A program made the translations under genes and the position numbers. From Burkholderiales bacterium (lineage in GTDB: Bacteria; Pseudomonadota; Gammaproteobacteria; Burkholderiales; Burkholderiaceae_C): a DNA stretch of 5,710 nt. Positions 1-5,329 of the stretch are shown here, piece by piece (the first letter of the stretch is position 1; each line of letters starts with the position of its first letter). The stretch spans positions 1 to 5,710 of the forward strand of contig JAABTC010000132.1 in NCBI GenBank assembly GCA_011390055.1, in the 5' to 3' direction. The notes below the pieces were generated by a model. The model did not search any database. It was given only the letters and a program-made list of their open reading frames with translations, and was not told the origin of the DNA.

Positions 1-192
1 GCCGTTGACCCCCGGCAAGGCGCTCGACAACGTCGACCGGGGCGTGCCGACCGCGGTGGCGCCGGAGCCCTTCTCGTTGATCAGGTGCGGGTACAGCTTG
101 CCGTACAACGTCACGTTGCTCTGGGCCAACACGGCCGGGGCGGTCATGGCCGCAGCCACCGCGATCACGAGGGGGAGCTTGTTGAAGTTCAT
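1..192 (-). CDS. Gram-negative porin, N-terminal part (runs off left edge)
   Basis: Reading leftward from ATG at 192 gives 64 codons without a stop; the gene continues beyond the window. Residues 1-23 form a signal peptide: a Lys at 5, a hydrophobic Ala/Val/Leu core, and a V-L-A cleavage site before Gln24. The mature start, Q-S-N-V-T-L-Y-G followed by a short strand and K-L-Y, is the usual first beta strand of Burkholderiales trimeric porins (Porin_4/OmpC-like), which let small solutes diffuse across the outer membrane. Start choice: GGAG lies five bases before this ATG, and the signal peptide begins right there. An in-frame ATG at 255 would add 21 Pro/Gly-rich residues before the signal peptide and is less likely. 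It lies 178 bases downstream of the catabolic operon on the same strand, so it may supply the same substrate; this is inference. The beta barrel itself is not visible. Confidence 0.85.
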   Translation of the reverse strand, partial: MNFNKLPLVIAVAAAMTAPAVLAQSNVTLYGKLYPHLINEKGSGATAVGTPRSTLSSALPGVNG

Positions 193-197
193 GGGGT

Positions 198-201
198 CTC
201 C
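198..201 (-). promoter_or_regulatory. Ribosome binding site of the porin gene
   Basis: GGAG on the minus strand, five bases before the ATG at 192. It decides the porin start in favour of 192 over the in-frame ATG at 255, which has no comparable purine-rich site at a good distance. Confidence 0.7.
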
Positions 202-222
202 AGGTTGTGGTCGGTGAGGGGC

Positions 223-244
223 CGGCACTCCCCGTGGAGTGCCG
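223..244. repeat. Perfect 9-bp inverted repeat in the porin leader
   Basis: The arms CGGCACTCC (223-231) and GGAGTGCCG (236-244) are exact reverse complements around a 4-base loop. In the porin mRNA this would form a stable, GC-rich hairpin ending 30 bases before the start codon. No T-run follows it on either strand, so it does not look like an intrinsic terminator. It could stabilise the 5' end of the mRNA, influence translation, or be a protein-binding site. The structure is certain at sequence level; the role is unknown. Confidence 0.6.
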
Positions 245-261
245 CCGTCGGTCATGGATCT

Positions 262-306
262 CTTCTGTTTGGCGATTCGTTCTTTTATGCGGAACAAAGG
301 TCCGCA
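262..306 (-). promoter_or_regulatory. Putative porin promoter/operator patch
   Basis: This is the AT-richest stretch of an otherwise GC-rich window and sits 70-115 bases before the porin ATG, where a promoter is expected. It contains an inverted repeat, TGCGGA (288-293), seven bases, TCCGCA (301-306), which is a plausible dimer-binding operator. The TTCCGC/GCGGAA half-site resembles sites bound by some IclR-family regulators of catabolic genes, but that likeness is from memory and weak. On the minus strand a CATAAA (from 289 leftward) overlaps the repeat and could serve as a -10 element; I see no convincing -35. No regulator gene is visible in the window. Confidence 0.35.
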
Positions 307-339
307 AGGAAGAACGATCCCCGTAACGTAAGCAGCACG

Positions 340-361
340 GGCCCGGCTGTCAATTCGGGCC
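340..361 (-). terminator. Weak hairpin after the operon, possible terminator
   Basis: GGCCCG (340-345) and CGGGCC (356-361) can pair as a 6-bp GC stem with a 10-base loop, beginning 9 bases after the stop codon of the double cupin. No U-tract follows on the minus strand, so it is not a standard intrinsic terminator. It may slow transcription or protect the 3' end; read-through into the porin cannot be excluded. Confidence 0.25.
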
Positions 362-370
362 AGCCCGATT

Positions 371-1516
371 TCACGCCGGTCGCAACACCGGCGCCGGCGG
401 CAGATCGGCCAACTCGGCTTCGTAGGCGGCGTCCATGCGCGGCTGCAGACCGAGCGGCGCCAGCGCCGCAGCAAAGCCTGCGCGGATCTGCGGTGATTCG
501 TCGGCGTAGTCGATCTGGTGGCCGCCGACACGGCGGCTGATCCAGGCCTTGGGCACCCCCTGAGCGTTGCGGATCGAGACCCCCTCGGCCTTGAAGGCCA
601 GGTAGCGCGCGGGGGCATTGCCGGTGTTGAAGTGCTGGTGGAACCACATGTTGGGCGGCACGATCATCGAGCCTTCGCGCCACTCGAAATGCTGCTGCGC
701 CTCGCCTTCGGGCCACATCAGGCTGTAGCCCTCGCCCGACAGCACGATCACGTGGGCGCCGGGGCCATGGGCATGCGCCTTCTTGTAGGTGCCCACCGGA
801 AACTGCGAGATGTGGCTGTTCATGCTGCCCTTGGCCATCGAGAAACGGATGTGGCCACCGCCGGCGCCGCGCTCCTTGGCCGCCACCAGCGGCAGGTTGA
901 TCGCGTCGGCAACGAAATTGGTGTCGAGCAGCAGACCCTTCTGCTCGCCGCCGTTGGCGAAGTAGTTGCTTTCACCGGCAAAGCGGTTCTCGAAGTCGTG
1001 CGCGGTGTTGAACACGAAGTCGACGTCGCCGAAGGCATTCAGGATCACCGGCGCGTTGGTCACCGAAACGAAGCGCGCGGCATCCCTGCCCGAGCCGTTG
1101 AAGTGCTGGTGCCAGGTGTTCAGCGGTATGGCGAAGATGGCACCCGCCTTCCACTCGAAACTGACCTTCGCGCCGGCGTCGTTCCAGACCACGGTGGAGC
1201 CGCGGCCGTCGAGGATGTAGACCATCTCCTCGAACAGCTGGCGCTGCGGCGCGAGCTGCCGGCCCGGCGCGATCTCGCAGACATAACAGTCGTTCGAGGT
1301 GCGCGAAGCGTCGTGGTTGAGGAACACGCCGCGGCCGCCGCGCCGCGCCCAGGGTTTGAGCTCGACCTCGTGCAGGTTGCGCACGTACATCGCGTCGATG
1401 ATGTCCAGGCCCTCGTCGGCCACCCAGCGGGTGTAGGGCGTGGCCTTCTCGGTCGCGAACTTGCTGGCAATGGCCTCGGAAACGAGGGCATTCCGGCGTT
1501 TCAGGTCGTCGTTCAT
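371..1516 (-). CDS. Double-domain cupin protein of unknown reaction
   Basis: 381 residues, start ATG at 1516, which overlaps the stop of the upstream cupin as ATGA. The start lacks a strong Shine-Dalgarno, so translational coupling is likely. Two cupin barrels are visible. Domain 1 (about 80-155) has G85, then Q91-R-Q93 where cupins carry the metal-binding H-x-H, E97 and G104, and H-Q-H-F-N at 136-140. Domain 2 (about 236-310) has G242, H248-A-H250, Ala254 in the usual Glu place with His255 next to it, and H-Q-H-F-N at 293-297. Domain 2 is thus the better metal site and domain 1 looks metal-poor or structural. Length and architecture match bicupins such as gentisate-dioxygenase-like proteins; close relatives are often labelled 'ethanolamine ammonia-lyase activating protein' in databases, a label with little support from this context since no eut genes are here. 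No signal peptide, so cytoplasmic. Last gene of the operon. Fold is near certain, substrate unknown. Confidence 0.88.
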   Translation of the reverse strand: MNDDLKRRNALVSEAIASKFATEKATPYTRWVADEGLDIIDAMYVRNLHEVELKPWARRGGRGVFLNHDASRTSNDCYVCEIAPGRQLAPQRQLFEEMVYILDGRGSTVVWNDAGAKVSFEWKAGAIFAIPLNTWHQHFNGSGRDAARFVSVTNAPVILNAFGDVDFVFNTAHDFENRFAGESNYFANGGEQKGLLLDTNFVADAINLPLVAAKERGAGGGHIRFSMAKGSMNSHISQFPVGTYKKAHAHGPGAHVIVLSGEGYSLMWPEGEAQQHFEWREGSMIVPPNMWFHQHFNTGNAPARYLAFKAEGVSIRNAQGVPKAWISRRVGGHQIDYADESPQIRAGFAAALAPLGLQPRMDAAYEAELADLPPAPVLRPA

Positions 1517-2133
1517 GCGGGCACCGTGCTGCGGGTCGGGGTTCTCAGGTAGCGTGCGACGCTCTCGGCGGTCAGCACCAGGCCGGGGACGTACTCGGGC
1601 GCGTCCTCGATCTGCTCGAGGTCGTTCAGGCCACTGGCCTTGAAGATGCGGTTGATGGCCGAGATCAGGCGCACCGGGCGCTCGGGGTCGGCATTGAAAT
1701 GCTGGTGGATGGTGTTCGGCGGGATGTAGATCACGTCCCCGGCCTCCCACTCGTAGCGCTTGACCTCGGCCTGCGGCGTCCAGTGGTAGGTGTCGGTGAT
1801 CTCGACGTCGCAGTCCTGGTGCAGGTCGTAGCCGCGCCCTTCGACCACGTACAGGCATTCCTCGGCCAGGTGGCGGTGCTTGCCCGAACGGCTGCCCGGC
1901 GGAATGATCTGCATGTAGGCGTCGACCGTCTCCATGCGGGTGTTCATGCCTTCGTTGAGCAGGTGCTTCAGCAGGCCCTGGCGCGACATCTCCCAGGGCA
2001 TGTCTTCAGGGCGGACCACTTTCTTGCGCTTGGCATTGCGCTGCGGCGCGGTGGCCGCGTCGTCGAGCAGCTGCTGGTAGAGGTCCTGGTGGGCGCTGCC
2101 CTGCAGCCACGCCTTGGCTTCGCTCCATGCCAT
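1513..2133 (-). CDS. Single-domain cupin protein with complete metal site
   Basis: 206 residues, ATG at 2133, one base after the stop of the preceding cupin, with a good GAAGGA site five bases upstream inside that gene. Its stop overlaps the next start as ATGA. The cupin barrel spans roughly residues 68-165. Motif 1 is exact: G80, five residues, H86-R-H88, three residues, E92, six residues, G99. Motif 2 is G132, five residues, P138, Asn140 where Gly is usual, H143, N147, giving the H-Q-H-F-N signature at 143-147. The expected metal ligands are H86, H88, E92 and H143, so this is the cupin of the set most likely to bind Fe, Mn or Ni as an active enzyme (dioxygenase, isomerase or lyase are all possible for the fold). 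An extended segment of about 15 residues between the motifs (around 107-123, with a charged and aromatic character) distinguishes it from its neighbours. An N-terminal helical, basic region (30-42) precedes the barrel. Reaction unknown. Confidence 0.88.
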   Translation of the reverse strand: MAWSEAKAWLQGSAHQDLYQQLLDDAATAPQRNAKRKKVVRPEDMPWEMSRQGLLKHLLNEGMNTRMETVDAYMQIIPPGSRSGKHRHLAEECLYVVEGRGYDLHQDCDVEITDTYHWTPQAEVKRYEWEAGDVIYIPPNTIHQHFNADPERPVRLISAINRIFKASGLNDLEQIEDAPEYVPGLVLTAESVARYLRTPTRSTVPA

Positions 2134-2134
2134 G

Positions 2135-2728
2135 TCAGTCCTTCGGGTGGTTGAAGTCGTCTTCGGCTTCGCGCACCTGGAAGCCCTCGCCGCCGAGTCC
2201 GGGCTCGCTCGGGCGCGGCTCCACCTGCTGCTGGAACAGCATGTTCATGAACATGTACATCGGCTTGGTCTTGATCACCAGGGCGCGCGCCGGCTTCTCG
2301 TTGCTGGCGTTGAAGTGCTGGTGCACGCAGTTGTTGTGCACGATCGCGATGTCGCCGGCCTTCCAGTCGTAGCGCACGCCGTCGTGGATCTCGTAGCCCT
2401 CGCCGTCGAGGATGTAGAACGCGGCCTCGTTGACATGGCCGTGTTTCTGGCTCCTGCCGCCCGGGCCGTACTCCTCGAGGTGCAGGTGGAAGGTCTGCGT
2501 GATGCCGTCCTTGGGTTCGACGTAGTGGCGGCTGAAGGCCTGCGGGCCGTCGTTGAACTTGATCTCGCTGCCCTTCCTCACCCGCGGCATCGCCCGCAGG
2601 CGCGCCAGCTCGGTCTTCAGGTTGTAGCTGCCCTGGATGCCGCGCACGAAGACGCGGTCCTTCTTCGAGTGGTAGTGCGACTCGTTGCCCATGGCAGGGT
2701 CCAAGGCGTCCTTCGTTTCATCGACCAT
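2135..2728 (-). CDS. Single-domain cupin protein, atypical metal site
   Basis: 197 residues. ATG at 2728 lies inside the end of the dehydrogenase gene, overlapping it by 11 bases in another frame; a weak GGAAAA precedes the start. The cupin barrel covers about residues 75-155. Motif 1 reads G90, five residues, H96-G-H98, then E101 one position earlier than the classical Glu, which is Ala102 here; G109 closes the motif. Motif 2 is G125, His131 in place of Pro, Asn133, H136 and N140, giving H-Q-H-F-N at 136-140. H96, H98, H136 and perhaps E101 could bind a metal. After the barrel comes a Met-rich stretch (157-164, M-Y-M-F-M-N-M-L) and an acidic, Pro/Gly-rich tail. It is clearly related to the adjoining cupins in the stretch from the D/E-G-x-G turn to H-Q-H-F-N. 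No signal peptide. Function unknown; operon position suggests a role in the same pathway as the dehydrogenase and ThDP enzyme. Confidence 0.86.
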   Translation of the reverse strand: MVDETKDALDPAMGNESHYHSKKDRVFVRGIQGSYNLKTELARLRAMPRVRKGSEIKFNDGPQAFSRHYVEPKDGITQTFHLHLEEYGPGGRSQKHGHVNEAAFYILDGEGYEIHDGVRYDWKAGDIAIVHNNCVHQHFNASNEKPARALVIKTKPMYMFMNMLFQQQVEPRPSEPGLGGEGFQVREAEDDFNHPKD

Positions 2729-3533
2729 ATTTTTCCAGTTGATAGCGGCGCGGCTTGAGGGCCCGGCAAAGCTCGCGGTTCAGGCCCACCTGCGGCAGCG
2801 AGAGGCCGGCCTGCGCCGCCATCTCCTGCACGATGACCATGTCGTCCTCCGCCCAGGCCATGGTCTGCTTGCCCCAAACCTCGAGGGCGTGGTTCTCGGC
2901 GCTGGACATCATCAGCGCACCGCGCAGCACGTCGATGTCCATGCCGTAGGTCTGCGCCAAAGCCAGCGCCTCGTGGTTGGCGACCAGGCAGGCCCACAGG
3001 ATCGAGTTGTTGGCGGCCTTGGCGACCTGCGCGGTACCGACGCCACCCGTGTGCACCACGTCGGACGAATACGCGCGCAGCACCGGCGTCAGCCGCTCCA
3101 CGACGTCCGCCGGGCCACCGACGAACGACAGCAGCGTGCCCTCGTCGGCCGCCGCGCCGCCGCGGCAGACGGTGGAGTCGACGACGTGCAGTTCGCCCGC
3201 AGCGGCAGCCAGCTCCTGTACCGTTTCCGGCTTGACCGTGCTCAGGATCGCGATGATGGTGCCGGGCCGGGCCGCGCGCAGCGGGCCGTCCGCCGCCAGC
3301 AGCGCACGCACCTCGGCGTCGAAGCCGACGCAGACCAGGATCACGTCGCTTTGCGCGGCCAGTTCGGCATTGTTCGCAACCCAGCGCGCGCCGCGTTCGG
3401 TGACCAGCGCTTCACGCGCCGGGCTGAGGTCGCTGGCCAGCGTGGTGTAGCCCTTCTTGACGAGGTGGCCGATGATGGGTGTGCCCATGCGGCCGGCGCC
3501 GATCAATCCGACGGTGGTCGTCATTGCGCTCAT
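2718..3533 (-). CDS. NAD(P)-dependent beta-hydroxyacid dehydrogenase
   Basis: 271 residues, slightly short for the 3-hydroxyisobutyrate dehydrogenase/tartronate semialdehyde reductase superfamily (about 290-300). Such enzymes reversibly oxidise a beta-hydroxyacid to a semialdehyde or ketoacid. The N-terminal Rossmann domain shows the dinucleotide loop G-L-I-G-A-G-R-M-G at 9-17; Asp35 at the end of the second strand favours NAD. The substrate loop is D119-S-T-V-C-R-G-G126 rather than the usual D-A-P-V-S-G-G. The catalytic Lys172 stands in G-x-x-x-x-x-K-A-A-N-N, with N175 and N176. The conserved Lys of the C-terminal K-D-L motif appears replaced by Asp230. Start: ATG at 3533 overlaps the ThDP stop as ATGA; ATG at 3524 (three codons in) is an alternative. 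The open frame continues far upstream, but that part is only an out-of-frame reading of the ThDP gene. Substrate unknown. Confidence 0.9.
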   Translation of the reverse strand: MSAMTTTVGLIGAGRMGTPIIGHLVKKGYTTLASDLSPAREALVTERGARWVANNAELAAQSDVILVCVGFDAEVRALLAADGPLRAARPGTIIAILSTVKPETVQELAAAAGELHVVDSTVCRGGAAADEGTLLSFVGGPADVVERLTPVLRAYSSDVVHTGGVGTAQVAKAANNSILWACLVANHEALALAQTYGMDIDVLRGALMMSSAENHALEVWGKQTMAWAEDDMVIVQEMAAQAGLSLPQVGLNRELCRALKPRRYQLEKYGR

Positions 3534-5329
3534 CGCTTCTGGCAAATGGTGTCGAGCAGGGCCGGCTTGCCGGCCTTGACTTGCGCGATCGCGCGTTTCA
3601 ACGCCGCGGCGACATCGCCCGGCTGGTCGATCGGGCCCTCGGCGTACCAGCCCATCGAACGGGCCAGCGACGCGAAGTCGGGTGGCGGGTCGTCGAGGTC
3701 CATGCCGATGTAGGCGCGGTCCACCGGCGTGCCGCGCTGCTGGGCCATGCGGATCTGGTGTTCCCAGTCGTTGAAGTAGGCCCGGTTGTTGTACATGACG
3801 ACCAGCATCGGGATCTTGTGCTTGGCCGCCACCCACAGTGCGCCGGCATCGAACATCAGGTCGCCGTCGGGCTGCATGTCGACCACCAGGCGCCCCTGGT
3901 CGCGGTGCGCCAGCGCCACGCCGAGCGAAATGCCGAACTGCGTGGCGGTGCCGAGCGACTTGCCGGCATGGCGGTAGGGCTTGTCGAAGTTCCAGAGCTT
4001 GCGCGTCCAGTCCTCGAGCGTGCCGGCCGTCAGCACCCAGTCCTCGTGCTGGATCTGCTCCCACACCTCGCTGGCCAGGCGCGGCAACGTGATCGGGCTG
4101 GCGTCCCAGTCCTGCTTCGCCTCGGCCGCCCACTGCGCGCGCAGCGCGGTGTGCTTGCGGCCGACAGCGGCGCTGCGCTTGGCGACCTTGTCGGCCAGGC
4201 CTTCGGTCTTGCGCACCCGCGCCTTCAGCAAGGCCGTCAGCGCGGGCATCGCCAGCGTGGTGTCGGCGACGATGCGCTGGTCGGCGTAGAGCAGGCGCTG
4301 GTAGTCCATCGCCCAGGCAGAGATGTTGAGGTCGCCGAAGCCGATGTCGATCCACTGGCAGCCCTTGGGCGTCAGCGTCACCAGCTCGCGCGTGGTGCTG
4401 GTCAGCGTGGTGGTCGGACGCTCCCAGTCGCGAACGTCGATGCACAGCACCACGTCGGCATCCTTGAACATGTCTTTCGACATGCTCAGGTTCAGCGGGT
4501 GCTGGCTCGGGAAGTTCAGACGCAGGTTCAGGTCGTAGACCGGCGCGCCGAGGGTTTCGGCGAGCTGAACGAGCGCAGCGAAGCCTTTCGGGTCGCGTCC
4601 GGCGTACTCGGCCAGGATCACCGGGCGCTTGGCTGCCGCCAGCGTGTCGGCGGCTTTCGCGAGCGCCGCCGGGTCGGGCGCGATCGGCGAGGGCACCGTC
4701 TGGAAGCCCTTGGGCGGCAGGGGCACCGGGTGGTCGAGCTTCTTCTCCTGCAACCACGCGTCGTAGCACATGTACACCGGGCCGCGCGGCTCGGTCATCA
4801 TCACCGAGTACGCGCGCGCGAAGGCCTCGGGCACACCGTCGACCGTGGTCGGCTGGTAGTCCCACTTGGTGTAGTCGCGCACCGCCTGGCCTTGCGACTG
4901 GGCCGAGTGGATCCAGTCGATCTTGGGGCGGCGCTTGGTCTCGTCCATCGGGCCGGTGGCGCCGACGATGAACACCGGCGCGCGGTCGATGTAAGCGTAG
5001 TAGACCGCCATGTTGGCGTGCAGCAGGCCGACCAGGTTGTGCAGGATCGCCACCATCGGCTTGCCCGACGCCTTGGCATAGCCGTGCGCGATCTGCACCG
5101 CCGTTTCTTCGTGCTGGCACAGCATCATCTCGGGCAGGTTGCCGCCGTAGTTGACGATGCTGTCGTGCAGCCCGCGGTAGCTGGCGCCGGGGTTCAGCGC
5201 CGCATAGGGCAGGCCGTAGCGATGCAGCAGATCGACGATGACGTCGCCACCCCAGCGATTCTTGGGCTTGACCGCCTTGGGCGTCTTCTTGGGCCGCTCG
5301 ACGCGGGAAAACGGATCGGATCCAGACAT
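3530..5329 (-). CDS. ThDP-dependent enzyme, acetolactate synthase-like
   Basis: 599 residues, complete, typical length for the family. These enzymes use thiamine diphosphate and Mg2+ to cleave or join C-C bonds next to a carbonyl (2-oxoacid decarboxylases, carboligases, lyases). The PYR domain (about 25-195) holds the cofactor-activating Glu74 in H-E-E-T-A followed by G83-Y84. The central domain is about 215-370. The PP domain (about 415-595) holds the ThDP/Mg2+ motif P487-D488-G489, 24 residues, N514-N515; the first residue is Pro where Gly (GDG) is the rule. The stretch around A-L-W-x-A-A and I-P recalls benzoylformate decarboxylase. A Lys/Pro-rich N-terminal tail (10-24) precedes the fold. 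The start at 5329 shares one base with the ABC ATPase stop (TGATG), and a GAAGAAGG site lies seven bases upstream. No small ALS regulatory subunit adjoins it, and the context is catabolic, so true branched-chain acetolactate synthase is unlikely. Glyoxylate carboligase is unlikely because the catalytic Glu is present. Substrate unknown. Confidence 0.92.
   Translation of the reverse strand: MSGSDPFSRVERPKKTPKAVKPKNRWGGDVIVDLLHRYGLPYAALNPGASYRGLHDSIVNYGGNLPEMMLCQHEETAVQIAHGYAKASGKPMVAILHNLVGLLHANMAVYYAYIDRAPVFIVGATGPMDETKRRPKIDWIHSAQSQGQAVRDYTKWDYQPTTVDGVPEAFARAYSVMMTEPRGPVYMCYDAWLQEKKLDHPVPLPPKGFQTVPSPIAPDPAALAKAADTLAAAKRPVILAEYAGRDPKGFAALVQLAETLGAPVYDLNLRLNFPSQHPLNLSMSKDMFKDADVVLCIDVRDWERPTTTLTSTTRELVTLTPKGCQWIDIGFGDLNISAWAMDYQRLLYADQRIVADTTLAMPALTALLKARVRKTEGLADKVAKRSAAVGRKHTALRAQWAAEAKQDWDASPITLPRLASEVWEQIQHEDWVLTAGTLEDWTRKLWNFDKPYRHAGKSLGTATQFGISLGVALAHRDQGRLVVDMQPDGDLMFDAGALWVAAKHKIPMLVVMYNNRAYFNDWEHQIRMAQQRGTPVDRAYIGMDLDDPPPDFASLARSMGWYAEGPIDQPGDVAAALKRAIAQVKAGKPALLDTICQKR

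Noticed and set aside
193..255. In-frame ATG at 255 as the porin start
   Set aside because: It would put a 21-residue Pro/Gly-rich segment before a well-formed signal peptide and make the leader hairpin coding; the ATG at 192 has GGAG at the right distance.
371..1516. Double cupin as a true ethanolamine ammonia-lyase activator
   Set aside because: The label is remembered for similar proteins, but no ethanolamine utilisation gene is in the window and the context is a ThDP/dehydrogenase operon.
518..1552. 344-codon open frame on the plus strand
   Set aside because: Antisense to the double cupin, whose two barrels are clear; low-complexity V/H/R/G composition and no motif.
1517..1858. N-terminal extension of the double cupin frame (would give 495 residues)
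   Set aside because: It overlaps the 206-residue cupin out of frame and is Arg/Pro-rich; the ATGA junction at 1513-1516 gives the natural start.
2685..3713. 342-codon open frame on the plus strand
   Set aside because: Antisense to the dehydrogenase, with no recognisable domain.
3534..5120. Long N-terminal extension of the dehydrogenase frame (would give an 800-residue protein)
   Set aside because: This part is an out-of-frame reading of the ThDP gene, Arg/Pro-rich and without domains. The Rossmann motif begins only a few residues after the ATG at 3533, as expected for a normal start there.
3530..5329. ThDP enzyme as glyoxylate carboligase, with the dehydrogenase as tartronate semialdehyde reductase
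   Set aside because: Glyoxylate carboligase lacks the catalytic Glu, which is present here (Glu74), and no hydroxypyruvate isomerase or allantoin gene is seen.
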